The notes: generated by a model not told the origin, from the letters alone. A DNA stretch of 64,000 nucleotides from Erodium maritimum (GCA_963921825.1 OY997591.1:49187825-49251824), one strand, 5' to 3'; positions 34,295-46,454 are shown, counted from the first letter of the stretch. A program made the numbers and translations.

Positions 34295-34917
34295 TAGGGA
34301 TGGCAACGGGGCGGGGACCCCGCGCCCCGTCCCCGCCCCACTTCCTCGCGCCCTGCCCCACCCCGCCCCGCACCCCGCACACCGCATTGACCCTGCGTTG
34401 ACCCCGCCCCACGGGGAAACGGGGATTCCCCGCCCCATTTTCTCCCCGAAAAAAATACACATTTTTATATCACACAATTCTTAATCCATAATTTTAGACA
34501 ACACGCATATAAAACAAAAATCACACGACTTCCGTGTCTCATAATGTGCATATTCGAACTAAGTCTTCTATCTTTTAGATATAAAGTATAAATAAGCAAA
34601 AATTACCGTTTGACGTTTTTGAACTAAGTTTTCTATTTTTAGCTATAAAATTTAAATAAGTAAATATCATATGTAAAAACAGTATATTATGTGTTATTCA
34701 AAAAAAATTTAATTATTAATATATATATTTTAAATTAATAGAGCGGGGATCCCTGCGGGGCACAGGGCGGGGCTCCCCGCGGGGCGGGGAGTTCTTGCCC
34801 CGCCCCCGCCAAAATCCCCGTTTACAGCCTCGTATAAAAAATCTCCGCCCCGAACCTGCCCCGTACGGGGCGGGGACGTCGGGTCCCCGTCGGGATCGGG
34901 GCGTTTTGCCATCCCTA
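34295..34917. mobile_element. hAT-type MITE with GC-rich arms
   Basis: Terminal inverted repeats TAGGGATGGCAA and TTGCCATCCCTA, flanked by perfect 8-bp direct repeats CCAAGGAG (34287-34294 and 34918-34925). The left arm is C-rich and the right arm is G-rich, so they pair further in an irregular way around an AT-rich core (about 34450-34735). The 8-bp duplication is characteristic of hAT transposons. It is non-autonomous; no transposase is encoded. Confidence 0.92.
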
Positions 34918-34925
34918 CCAAGGAG

Positions 34926-35990
34926 GATGGATGAGCACCAACCCTGGTAAATAGATGTAGAGTCGACGTGCTCGCTCGGAGGGTAGAACTCGAAGGACTA
35001 TTCCTCCTAGCGTCCCTGGACCAAGAAACTAGCACCCTAGACTAGAGAACGTAAGGGATGATATCAGAGAACGTGGGCTCAAGTAGCACATCAGCACAAA
35101 AGCCTGGACCACTAGTGGCAAACGGTCGTCTACCCGTCGAAACATCAAGGACGTGAACAAGCGCCAAGGCTCTACACGACTGAGACAAAGCTTAAGAGCA
35201 GGGGTGGACGATGATGAGAATATTGAGCTTCCCAACTATCTCTAAAATGGAGTAGTGATTCCAACACACGATGAGAAGGCTGATAATGTCGACCCAAAGA
35301 ATTTGCACTCCGAACATAACCCTTTGAGCACGATTGGAGAAGGAGCAGAACCAAGGGCATAACGCCTTCCAATCGTTAGGAAACATAAAGGCCCGGGATC
35401 CTAAATCAAGAATATCAATTACTGATATTTCTATCAATCGGGAACTAGTACAAATGGTACGAGTTGTGACCAAGGTACTAGTAATTCCAATCACACTAAA
35501 AGTCGAAAGAAACCCAAACCTAAGAGCCAACGATAGAGTACACGTGTCTGGGTCGGGCTGAGAAGCAGCATCCCTCAAAGTACTAGACCTAGGATTTTCC
35601 GTCATAAGCTAAACATGCTCTAACACTCTAGGAACCTCGAGGGCGGACGAAGGTTGGTGCTTCTCCCGTTCAACTTTCTTGTACATGTATTTTCTATAAA
35701 ACATTCTCCTGTTTTTCAGGCATTACAATATCACATGGAACAAGAAAAACATGTATATACATATATTGTTATTGGAGATAACATGATTTTGAGTAACTAA
35801 GATTACACTCAGAAAAGAAAAAAGATTAGATTTGAATTTGACATTAAATCCAGTTGTGCACCCCAGACACACTCCGTTGCTCGATCTCAAGCGATTGGCC
35901 TTGGCGAGGCTTCTTGTCATCTTCCAAGAGAGCCATCACCGCCGATGGAGGGGTGGAGGTTTCCATCCTTGCCTTAGGTAGTTGAATTTG
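34926..35990. other. Unassigned region
   Basis: Overlapping minus-strand open stretches (35029-35235, 35192-35605) lie in different frames. I cannot attach a family. An AT-rich stretch of about 200 bases (35690-35860) separates it from the LINE ORF1 remains to the right. Confidence 0.35.
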
Positions 35991-37560
35991 ACCTTACTCC
36001 TGCGAGTTGGCCCGTTGCCCAAGGTGTGGACCTGAGTTGAGGAGGCTTGCAAGTTTCTGGAGTGGAACAAGAACAGCTTACAGTTAGCAGAAGTACTTGT
36101 GTTGCCCCGACATCGATTTTCCGCACTACCGTGGAGGCTGGGTGGGGATCAAAACGAAAGGATACGTGCTTTTGAATCTAAGTGAGTGTCGGGGAGGTAT
36201 GAAGGAAGTCTTTTGCTAGAACGATGGATGGTGGTCTTAGTGGTCCAAAGCCCGGTGGAGTGTCAGGCTGAGTTGGGGGCAAGGTGAGCTTCCATAGCCT
36301 AAATCCTGGTGGGAGACCAAGGTGTGCTCGGAGCCTGGGCGAATTGGGTCCGAACTCTCTCTGTGGATCCCTCATCCTAAATTGGGGGTATCCTCTTTCA
36401 TCAGGGAGATCATAATGAGGGTCGTCGGGATTCCTAGGCTTGTCAGTTGGGGCACGCAATTTCTTGGTGCTTGATGCAACCATAATGGAAATAGAAGCAC
36501 GTGAACCTCTCATATTATAGGCTTTATCGGAACGATGCCATGTGCCCAAGGATCAATAGGCGATATGAGCGGCTTAGTGGCGGGGCTAGGTCCTTTTAGA
36601 AGCGTACCTTGAGAGTTACTCCCTAAGATAGGCCCACAACATCCGTTTGAACATCCATAAAACTCCTGAGCACCTCGCATACCTGGAAACCTGATGTGGC
36701 TGTGAGGCCGTCAAAGGGAAGGTTGGAGAGTCGATCCCACATCAGGATGCAGGAGAATGGGAGGGTGGCCGAATTGATGTGCGACCGAATATCATCTGGG
36801 ACAAGGGGCGGTCTCTTGGAGGACCAAGGTACCCCCTTCAGATCCGGAATTTCATTGATTGAGAGGTGAAGTAAAAAGTAGAGATCCCCCACCCGATATA
36901 TTTGATAACAAGGCCTTCATGGTACCAGACCTTCATCATCAGGCCCTCCATGGAAAACCGATCATATTGTCGAGACATGAATAGTATGTGTGCCAGGCCA
37001 AACACCGTGTGGACTCTGGATTGCTCCTCCCTCGGGTCACGCGGGATGTAGATGACCCTTTCCTCCTCCACATCCATGGATTTCATCAAATCTCTCTTGG
37101 AGGGCAAGTAGGTCCTCCATTGGAGTTAGGAATGTTCTCAAGGAATATCCAAAAGATAGGTTGGATGTGGCGGGAGCTCCGGTGGTGTGGGCTCTTGACC
37201 CAAGCTGATCCGTAGTCGGAGCAGCCATCAAGGTTGTCGAGACAAGGTCCGTCGGTGTCTCCATGAGATGGAAAATAGAGACAGTGTCAGTAGAGGTCAT
37301 ATCTTCCAACGTCACCACGGGGCGAGGAATAGAAACAGAGGCGGTCGGTGTCTTCACTGGGAGATGACGGAGAGGCATAGGAGAAGGCCGATAAGTCTTC
37401 TTTTGTGGTCGTGATAGCTTGATAAAGCCTGCGGGTAGAGCTGTGGGCATGACCCGAGCCATCTCGGGCACTAGATTGGCGTAGGGGACAGGATTTAGGT
37501 GCATACATGTGGTCACGTGACCGGGTGCACATTTCTCGGGAGTCTCAACAATAGTGTAGA
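35990..37560 (-). pseudogene. LINE ORF1 with DUF4283-like domain, broken
   Basis: On the minus strand an N-terminal Pro/Thr-rich region (about 37516-37100) is followed by MKSMDVEEERVIYIPRDPRE, MEGLMMKVWYHEGLVIKYIG, then FYFTSQSMKFRI (about 37080-36840). A second stretch has GVPWSSKRPPLVPDD, CILMWDRLSNLPFDG and VLRSFMDVQTDVVG (about 36850-36630). These match the order of the DUF4283 domain (GPW..R..L, W..L..LP, G..L..F..VD) of plant LINE ORF1 proteins. A tail with YPQFRMRDPQREFG follows. It is spread over at least three frames. No ORF2 is seen next to it. Confidence 0.65.
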
Positions 37561-37946
37561 CAAAAAGCGCTATTAGAGTGGAGCAAGAGGGAGCCTTAAT
37601 CAGGAGAGGTATTCCTATAGTAAGTACAGTAAGTCTTTACAAGTCATTATTTTTATTTTTTTTGGTCTATTAAGTTAAAAAAATCTTCAAAAAATATATT
37701 TTACTTCCTAAAATCGTATTTTCCCAAGTAAATCAGATTTTCTATTTTGATAAAATTATATCCCCCTTAATGAAGTTGGACTCAAACCTGGAAATAAATA
37801 ATTTATTTAATAAAATACTTTTTATCCTAATAAAATCATATATTTTTCTTTAGTAAAATCATTTTTTGGGTATTGAAATATGTATTTTGTTATATATGTG
37901 TGAATTGTTTCAAAAAAAACTTCAGATAAATATAAAGTAATTAACT
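37561..37946. other. AT-rich sequence without genes
   Basis: Very AT-rich; no gene or element boundary seen except the target repeat starting at 37947. Confidence 0.5.
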
Positions 37947-39581
37947 AATGGAAGAAAATAATAAAAACTAGAAATCAAAAAACTTTTTCTCTCTCGTTTT
38001 GAGAGCCTCCCTAGCCTTGCCTGATACCCCTCCCTGCCTCTCTCATGGTTCCGGCTAACCCCAATTCGATCGTCGTGTCGTCTTGTTCTCTCTCGCTACC
38101 CTCGCCTGTTGTCCCTCCGCTTGATATGCGAGTCGTTTCACCACCACCTCCCTCTCTTCTTTCTCCCAGATCTCGGGAAGGCCTCTTCTATTGGTGGACG
38201 CTGTGACTTCGGCTCCGAGGGGATCGTCGGGATTCTTCGGCCAGCGAGGATCGCCCCCGAACCCCACTGGTGCGATTGTTTATCGTCGGCATTGGGAATG
38301 TCGCAATTGGGTGCAGCGGGTATCGGTGGCTTCGCCTACACACTACAGGTCTTCTCCGCGTGGCCCGAACCCTATCCCGCTTATTGGGACTCACTAGCGC
38401 CAAGACCGCGCTCTTGTGCCTAGGGGGCGACTGCCCAGGCTAGGGTTCCATCTCAGCCAGAGATGCTGCCACATCAGCCTCATCTCCTTCCGGTTGGGAT
38501 GATCCGGGATATTGCGGATGTCTCAGCCGCCGTCTCGGTCACGTCGGTAAGGACACGACCTTGGGGCTGGACCGGTGATCAAGTTAGGATGCGGTGTAGC
38601 ATTATGGAGACGTCTTCCCTTAGGGTTTCCCGGTATTGGACGCGGACACGAACGAGGGAATGGATACCGGATGCTGCTCCACAGCCCAGAGGGGTGCCTG
38701 CTAGGGTTCGGAGGCCACTGGCATACCGGCGGAGGCTGCGGCGTTATGCACCGGTGGGTGGAAATCGCCCTCGCCAGCGTCGTCCGCACCTGATGGCTAT
38801 GGATGGAGCATGCACGACGCGGCGGAAATCTGTGGGCCATGGAGTTGCGGCCGTTGACAGTGGATCCGTTACCTAACGTTAGGTCATCTCGTTGTGGGGA
38901 AGTCGGCATAACACTAGACCCGTTACCTAATCTGGGTCCCTGGATCCCCAACCTGGATACTAGTTTGTCGACCGAGCCAGGTCCCTCTGGGTGGTCCTTC
39001 ACCTCTCTCATGGGCCCGTTTACACGAGAGAGGGTCGGGGGATTGATGATGGGCCATCTCTCTACTGATTCTATTGCTACCGCTTGGCCATCCTGGACTG
39101 GATGGTTCGGAGGTAGAGGACGCGCCTAGACTAGAGCACACCATGTTGAAGTTCCAGGGCCCGGGTATCAAACGGGTGGGGCTGCTGATGTTCTTGGGAA
39201 GGTTGTGCCTGGCGCGGCATAGGATAGCTAACCCCATGCGGGGAAGAGGCCCCGCCGGGAGGAATGAGGCATCGACAGAGCATCGAGGACTAGTCCTAGG
39301 AGGGGTTCCCAGACGATGTTTTGCCTCCCACCATCACCATTATCGTCGAGGTCCTTTCGGATCTCCTGTATCCCGTTCCCCCCACCCGTCTTCTGTCCTT
39401 TCCCATAGGGCACCAACTCAACACCGTCGAAGACGGTTCTACTATGAAAAGAATAGAGAACATTTTTAAATGTTCTTGCCCTGTTCTTCGTGGCCAGAGA
39501 GTCTCTGATGCAATTACTTGTCTTTACACAATTTGATTAATGAAATTATGCACCTTTCGCTCAAAAATGGAAGAAAATAAT
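37947..39581 (+). mobile_element. Retroposed unit with 16-bp target duplication
   Basis: AATGGAAGAAAATAAT occurs at 37947-37962 and 39566-39581 and brackets a unit of about 1.6 kb (37963-39565). The unit is much more GC-rich than its AT-rich surroundings, starts with a pyrimidine-rich leader and an ATG at 38045, and ends TTAATGAAATTATG...CGCTCAAA with a very short A tail. A long perfect duplication with an A-ending 3' side indicates target-primed reverse transcription. Open stretches (38463-38876, 39074-39469) are broken and I recognise no endonuclease or RT. It may be a LINE ORF1-only derivative or a processed pseudogene. Confidence 0.8.
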
Positions 39582-40244
39582 TATAAAATAAGTAGTTTAG
39601 CTCTCCCTTATACCATAAATACGTTGCAAGTAAAAATTAAAGATCACTAAGTAATACCCTCTTTTTTACATCACAATTCTTTCTCTCTTTCTCAGACACA
39701 AATTAATAATGTAAGGAATGTAGATGCTCTTACTCTTAGCGTTGCACACCCTAGAAAGAGTAATTAAGCTTGATAAAATTCCCTAATAAATCTGTATTAT
39801 TTATTTCGAAACGAGGAGGAAGAAGTTTACTCAGTTATTGTTCCCATAAAGCTTACATAAATAGAGGGTCGATGACCCTGAATTCTAGAATATAGTCCAG
39901 GTTCCTCACCATAGAGAAGGAGTACCGATGCTCTATACCCATAGAACTGATCTATTTTGTATCATAAGCACAATATGGACAGTAAGACATGAGACAAAAC
40001 CAAAACACACAAATTGTCACCAGCTCGAGATAGCCTGGGGTATATCCCGGACCCACTACTATGCCTCATGGAAGGTTGTGTGGATGTCTTCTCGAGTGCA
40101 CACTGGCTGGTCGTGTCATCCGAAACAGGAAAAGGTATTACGCCCGATGGGGAGAGGCCGAGAAAAGTTAGCCCGGATTATATGAGGCAGTACTCCATCC
40201 TATTTACCCACATCCCGTCCAACGACTCATGCCTCCTGGCGGGG
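39582..40244. other. Unassigned sequence, probably continuation of minus-strand LINE remains
   Basis: AT-rich to about 39830, then minus-strand sequence that may follow the ORF1-like fragment at 40245-40454. No recognisable domain. Confidence 0.35.
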
Positions 40245-40454
40245 CTACTTAGCAGCCCTTGGCTTGGGTTGGGGACTCATTCGGGTTGCATGAGACATCG
40301 AAGAGGAGGTGCCCCTCATGGCGTATCGAAGCTGGGTATCGTCTATGGTCAGAAATGCTCCATCCGGGAAGACGACCATCGCGTCTTCCTCGTCATTTGT
40401 CAGGTTGAAGGCCCTTATCAGGCCTTGGAAAACGGCCAACGCTATATCTGTCAT
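40245..40454 (-). pseudogene. LINE ORF1 N-terminal-like fragment
   Basis: The peptide MTDIALAVFQGLIRAFNLTN followed by DEEDAMVVFPDG and LRYAMRGT resembles the N-terminal segment of plant LINE ORF1 proteins. In these, an acidic stretch precedes the first strand of the DUF4283 domain. The following sequence does not continue the domain clearly. Weak evidence from family likeness only. Confidence 0.4.
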
Positions 40455-40619
40455 CGAAAAGGGCGTAAGTGGGATGGGATCGAGGAGAGACGTGCTAACT
40501 ACACAGAGGGAAATAATGTCGGAGGTGATGGCCGAGGGGGAAAAGAGGTGTGGGAGGATGGTGCTCCACCGGTGACGATGGTCGTAGTTTCATTAGGAAT
40601 TCCTAAATAACCCATGACC

Positions 40620-41895
40620 TTTTTGCAAGAGGAAAGGCTAGAGCTCGTGTTATATTCTTATAAAATGTACGGTTATTTTATCAGCAAGTAACATATATAA
40701 AATCATGCTCTTTGAAGAGAGTATTACCTATCAAAAGAACAGAGAAAGAGCATTCCAGAATAGAACCTCAACAAACATAAACCCTATTAAGGGTGAACAG
40801 GTCTAGTACCACAATTTTACAACCATTAAGAAAACTAATACAAACAAAGGCCTACAACTCGGGTCTGTAATCGTTAACCACAAACACTGAAGAAAAAAAG
40901 GTCTAAGGACCATAATTTGTTAACCATGAAGCACCAAAAAAATGACAACTTTCAACAGCATCAACCGACAACCTGCACTCGTAACAGCCCAATCCCCTAG
41001 CAAAACTTGTAGAACACCCTAGCTCATCAGGGCCACCAACCCTCACTTCAAAGAGAAGGGTGAACTATAACAAGGCGACAACCAACACCGCTAAACGGCG
41101 AATACAGATTCACTAGAAGTCACCAAACTCTAAAATAAAAATCTAAATATCCTCAACTAAAGAAACAAATTGCCTACACAACTTGTCAGCGGCCAACACC
41201 TATAAATTGACGAGCCTAAACCACCGAAAAGGAGGAGAACTTCTGAAGACCAAACAAGAAAATGATGCATGAAAAGAGCGGGAGTCACAAGTTCCAAATA
41301 GTAAAGAGGGTGAACGAGCAAACCTCACCTGGAAATGCTTAGCCATAAGGAGAACCACGACGACCCGATGTGGATATCTTTGAGTGGACGTCAAAATTCT
41401 GTAACAAACTAGTCGGAGCCAATACCAGCGACGAGCCCGAGCTCCCAACGCTACACCAGTACATATGAACAAGACCGAAAGAAAAATAACCAAAGGGATA
41501 AAGCACGACGAGCTCTAAGCAGTAATCTTGAAGTCAAGCAGAAGGCGGGAGGTAGATCTTGATCCACATACCATATATGTGTGCGCCATGACTAAAGGAA
41601 AAACACCCAACGACCAGGCCTCGACGGGCTAAAGGAACACAACCACCAAAAACTGATATAGTGACCAACCACCAAGGGAAAACCCAAAAGTAGCTACCAA
41701 GCACGTGCAATCCATGACCACGGTTGCCGGAAAATGGATGTGAAATCCAGGACCGGTAGAAAGTTAGGCTGAAACTTTTAAAAAGAAGATAAGATGATAG
41801 AATCTGATGAAACCGACGGAAGAAAAAAGCACAATAATGAGAAGGAAATGTGAGGTAGAAAGAAGATACGAGAGAAAACCACTACCGATGACGAT
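40620..41895. other. Unassigned sequence
   Basis: No intact gene. A minus-strand open stretch (41200-41493) has no recognisable domain. The right part runs up to the hAT-like element at 41896, and the sequence beyond that element may be its continuation into the LINE-2 5' region. Confidence 0.35.
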
Positions 41896-42583
41896 CATCG
41901 GCGAACCTACTAAGGGTCCATGGGGGCACGTGCCCCCCTCAATTTTCTATTTCATTAAACAGTAACTTAATATTCTAAATTTGTTCTCTTTATATTTACT
42001 TATGTTTTACTTTGTGCCCCCCTCAAGTTTACTTTTAAAATAAACGCTTAATTTCTTTCATCAAATTTCTATTTTTCAGGTATGTTTTTTCCATTTTCTT
42101 AATTAAGTATAATTAAACTATATTTTATTATATTAATTTTAAAAAATCATGATGTTCTATATAATATATTACTTATATTGATTAATTACAGTTAATGTGT
42201 CAAAGTGTAATTATATTTAACATATCGCTTAAGATTGAACTGATTATAAATTTGAGTTATTTATAAATTACTAGTCATATAGAGACATTTCTAGTAAAAA
42301 TCTTACCGTATTAATGGATAAGTGATGAGAAAAAGAAAAATCGAATAAGAAATGAATAAAAATGATAGTATGTTTTATACATCGAGAAAAAAATAATTTT
42401 TACCGTATTAACAACGGGTTCCATAACATTCTCAAAATATGAAACGTTAACATTGGGCATTGTAATAATAGTCATTATTGTTTTTTTATATGATACTATA
42501 ATTTAAATACATATTGTAGCGTTATATATTAGTATGAAAAAAATTTGGTGCCCCCCTTATTCAAAAAGCTTGATCCGCCACTG
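41896..42583. mobile_element. Degenerate hAT-like element
   Basis: The right end, read inward on the minus strand, is CAGTGGCGGATCAAG followed by GGGGGGCACC, a terminus widespread in plant hAT elements. The left end CATCGGCGAACC...GGGGGCAC is a weak match (8 of 12 first bases, then a shared GGGGGCAC block). Flanking octamers ATGACGAT (41888-41895) and TTGACGAT (42585-42592) match at 7 of 8 if one base is skipped. The interior is AT-rich and non-coding. Confidence 0.65.
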
Positions 42584-42792
42584 ATTGACGATCAAGGTCG
42601 AAGGCCACAACAACCGCTGATAGAGAAAGATCTTCATCCTTCTTCAAGCCTCCTCCCACTCCGATTCTGTTTTTCTTACACAGCAACTCAAGAACTTTTG
42701 TTTTTTTCTTGTGCTATGAAGTGTTTCCAGCCTTGCTGAAGTTTTCTCAGTTTTCAAGCTCAAGTCTTTCCCAAGAACTCTCCTTCTACAAC

Positions 42793-43536
42793 ATGCTAAC
42801 ACTTCAAGAGCTCATTGGCGAGTTTAATTGTGCTGCAACAGTTGTTCACGATCAAGTCCAAAGGGCTTCTTCATCTTCTATTGGGCCACTTCCTGGTTTA
42901 GAGCACTGTCTGAACAAACCATCCAAGATCCGACCGAGGAAAAACAAACAGGATCAAACCTCTTCTACTAAAGAAAAAACGCAAGAATATTCTCCGGAAT
43001 GGCACACTAAGCTCCTGGATGGAAAGAAGCATTTCTACGACAAATTATTTCAGCCTATAGCCTCTGGTACTGATTCAACCCCAACTTTCGTCAGCTGTAA
43101 ACTTCAGAAATGTGCATTCTAAGTACAAAGCTATAATAGGCAAAGTAAAGGTCACAAACTTAGGGTCCCCTATATCAGTATAGGAAGCAAATTTCTATAA
43201 CACTTCATCTCATCAACAACATCCTCATTCCACAAATCATACAAGACATGGCACTACTCAACAACGTGGTGACATAGCTGCTTATACCCACAATCTACCC
43301 AGCAAAGCCACTGAACCTTGCTTTTTAATGTCTTCTCTGAAGTGGGAGGTCTCAAAAGAGCACACATAGCCTCAAAAATCAATAAGCAAGGTAAATTCTA
43401 TGGCTTTTGTTATTATACCACTCACTAACAATTGCAGGAAGCTATCAACACCTTCAATGGCTTCTCCATAAATGGGTATAAACTATATGTCACAAAGGAA
43501 AGGAACACCATCAACACCTATTATGAAAACAGATCT
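42793..43536 (+). pseudogene. LINE-2 ORF1, N-terminal and RRM part
   Basis: The frame 42793-43122 starts MLTLQELIGEF and contains a basic segment (KPSKIRPRKNKQDQ), then ends. After frameshifts an RRM is readable: YTHNLPSKATEP (RNP2, about 43276), GKFYGFCYY (RNP1, about 43389) and INTFNGFSINGYKLYVTKER (about 43443-43502). It stops at the Gypsy-2 insertion at 43537. The RRM is expected to bind the LINE transcript. The first frame could be a separate upstream segment rather than true ORF1. Confidence 0.7.
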
Positions 43537-46439
43537 TGTAAAGCCCGTCTTCTTTTAAAAGTGTACTTCTTCGCAATTTGAAACATCGTGGTGTGAAATT
43601 GCATCGAGTAAAGTTTAAAAGGAAATTAAAAAAAAGAAGGGAAAAGGGTTGATTTTGGACCGGACTGGGCCGGTCAGAAGACCGAGCCCGACCCACGTGA
43701 GACACGCCCAAAACCCTACTCGCGTGACTCTTCTGCTTCATCTTCAACCTCTTGCCGCACGCGAACCGAGGCAACAACGCAGCTCTCATCTCCTCCTTCC
43801 TCACGCTCTCCACCTCCTCTCTCTCGCTCAACCTTGCCACCGCCCCACCCTCATCTCGCCTTCTCCTTCCCCTTTGAGTACCGCCGAGCCCCACCGCGCA
43901 AGGATTCGACAAGCTTCATCGGAGAACCCTCTCTAGTTCGACGCCGAGCTCAAATCGACGGAGGAACGACGAGGGTTCATGCCCTCGCCCCTTTTTCCTT
44001 CTTCCCCAACCTCGCCTCGCTTGATTTCATGTCTTCCCGAGCTCGATTCGAGCGGTTTTGGTCGGAACCATCGCAGGCAACCTCGCGAGCTCCAGATCTA
44101 AGACGGGAGCGAGCTTGGGTCACGCTCGTGCCCCCGCCGTCACCGCCACGGCTTCGCCGAGCCCCAGCGCCGCTTCTCCGCCCTCTTTTTCCCCATTGCG
44201 AGCTCGCCCGACGCCGTCGACGGTGGTCGGAGCACCCGAGCATCGCTGGAGCTTTCTACAAGCTCGGACACGAGCCAAACGAGCCTTGGGCCAGATGGGC
44301 GGGCCTTTGGGCCAGGGCATGGGCCTGGAGGAGCAGGGCCATGACGACCAAGACATGGGCCTAGATCAGGACGGACCTTGGGCAAGCCCAGAACTAAGGT
44401 CTGGGTCTGAATCGGGTCTGGACTCGGGTTGGACCGGGTTTGGATCGAGTCTGGAATCGGGTTTGGGTCGGGTCTGGTTCTCGGATCCGGGTCGAATCCG
44501 GGTCGGACAGACTTAATTAAAATATTAATTAATTTATTTGACTTAAAATTGGTTATTTAAAGGACGTTTTGGACAAATCCGAGGACTTTGGACATACCGG
44601 CACTTACTGGACTTTTTAACTGTTAAAACCCAGACTTGGACTTCACGGACTTCGCCCGAGAAGACTGGAGTTAGTAGACGCAGCTGTTGTAATCGTCTTG
44701 AGGTAAGGAAAGTAGCGGATACTGCTTTAATTACGGAAAGTTACTAGTATGCATGTTTAGGAATTAATAATAAACCGGAAAGGTCCTAGTTGGCATGTAG
44801 GATGTGATTCACTAGAATAGCTGCTTTCGATTACTAAATACCGGACGAGTCTAGTAACATGTAGGTTACGATTACTTGTTTCGACTGTTAGAATGGTATG
44901 ATTGGAATGTGAGGAACGAGCGAACTGATGGATAGCTTACGGGCCTTGATGAGCCGTAAGTTTGGAATTGCTGTGCTGGTAGATGGGCCATGTCGAGCCT
45001 TAGTTCTGCGTGCTGTGTGTTATAACCGTTGTTGGAGAGTCTAAATAAGATTATACTCGGTGTTGCATGATGTGACTGTGTATGGGCAAGTGTACCATGT
45101 TTTATAACGTGAACCCTTGGTTGTGATATGACCGGGTGAGTAATAGACCGGCTGTGTGCTATGTAGAGATGGTCCGGTTGGTATACCGAGACCTATAATG
45201 GCTTTGTGATGTGTGTTATACCCTATTTGTGTGTTCCAAGAGACAGTGTAGCCGGAGTGATACTTACACCAATGGTTAGTTCTAGTGTAGTGTATCGAGG
45301 CGAAAGATGGCGTGATCAGTATCCCGATGACTCGTAATCCGAGACGGTGTACGACCGAAGTATGTGCCGGTCCAGTACGTATGGTGAGTATTGCCCTGAG
45401 TCTGTGTGACGGGAAGACATCGGACTGAGGGATTTCAGGTCCAGGATGTTACCCTCAGTCTCATTGAGAGGAAGATATCGGGACTGATGCTGTTTGGTCC
45501 AGTACGATATAAGTGGCTCAGTGCAAATGGCTTAGTGCATTCATTGACGTTTGAAATTGTTGTACGTTATCTGTGTGTGTCTCGCTGTGTGTTATACATG
45601 TTGGTTGGCTTTGTGCGTCTTTCTAAGTATGTTTATGACTTTGTGAAAGTGGTTGGTAACTGGGTGTCGGGACCGAGGCTTCGTGTTCCGGTACGACATA
45701 AATGGAATGGGCTGTGATAGCCGGGGAGTTTGGAAATGGTTGTTCTAGGTTATGGGTAGTTCTGCTGTGTGTGTTGTGCATGTTGATTGGCTTTGTGCGT
45801 TGTTTTAAGTGTGTTGTTGGTCTTGTGAGTGTGGTTGGTGACCCGAGGTGTTGTTACACATGATCCCTGTGTTGCCGTGCGAGTTCGCACGTGTGCTCGG
45901 TTGCGAGATAGTCGTAGGCGTTGTTCGTTGAGAATCGTTAGGTGATGGGTGTCGAGAGATAGTTGCGAAAAGTGGTGGGTTCGTTTCATTGTGAGTTGTT
46001 TTACGGGTTGTGTCTGAGTGAAGGTCAAGCGTTGTCTTGGAGTAATTGTTTAATTTGACTTTTAATAGTTGTGCTTTACTAGTATGCTCTAATTGGACGG
46101 TTACTCGTGGTGATGAACTGAGGTTCCGAACATTAACTACTTTTCCTACTGAGCGTAAGCTCACCCCCTTACTTTGTTGTGTTTCAGGTGTTGAGCGAGA
46201 CCAGTACTAGCAGGATTCTCGGAGCTAGGGAGCTGACGGGGATTCGGGCTAGTGTCTAGAGACGTATAGTCGTTTTACTGCTTGACTTGTTGTTTTTACC
46301 TTATTCGAGTTGTTGACTCATTGAATCTTCGAAACTTTAAATTGCATTTGAGACCCGTTTAATTATCTTTATTACTTTATTATTATTTACCTCAAGTTCG
46401 CGTCTCGGATCCGGTCAAAACCGGATTTGGGGCGTGACA
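43537..46439 (+). repeat. Gypsy-2 5' LTR (2903 bp)
   Basis: TGTAAAGCCCG...GGGGCGTGACA. Over 43630-44500 it has a CCCTACTCGCG leader, a pyrimidine-rich and CpG-rich segment and then a run of CGGGTCTGG-type short repeats (about 44390-44515). Hairpin TGAGCGTAAGCTCA near 46150. Long minus-strand open frames near 45750-46164 are non-coding shadows. Confidence 0.93.
46150..46165 (+). promoter_or_regulatory. Conserved LTR hairpin, Gypsy-2 5' LTR
   Basis: TGAGCGTAAGCTCACC forms a 5-bp stem with a GTAA loop. It is followed by CCCTTACTTTGTTGTGTTTCAGG. It lies 274 nt before the LTR 3' end; the Gypsy-1 hairpin lies 277 nt before its own. Confidence 0.6.
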
Positions 46440-46442
46440 ATT

Positions 46443-46454
46443 TGTTATCAGAGC
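46443..46454 (+). other. Gypsy-2 primer binding site (Met-tRNA type)
   Basis: TGTTATCAGAGC, three bases after the LTR, matches the initiator-Met primer site TGGTATCAGAGC at 11 of 12. Confidence 0.85.

Noticed and set aside
33873-35605. Possible host gene on the minus strand
   Set aside because: The sequence is coding-like in patches, but frames shift often, a hAT MITE interrupts it, and no family could be named. Listed only as unassigned.
43649-44516. Several plus-strand frames rich in Ala/Pro/Arg, with partner copies at 49702-50408
   Set aside because: They are CpG-rich leader sequence of the Gypsy-2 LTRs; the frames are not preserved between the two LTRs.
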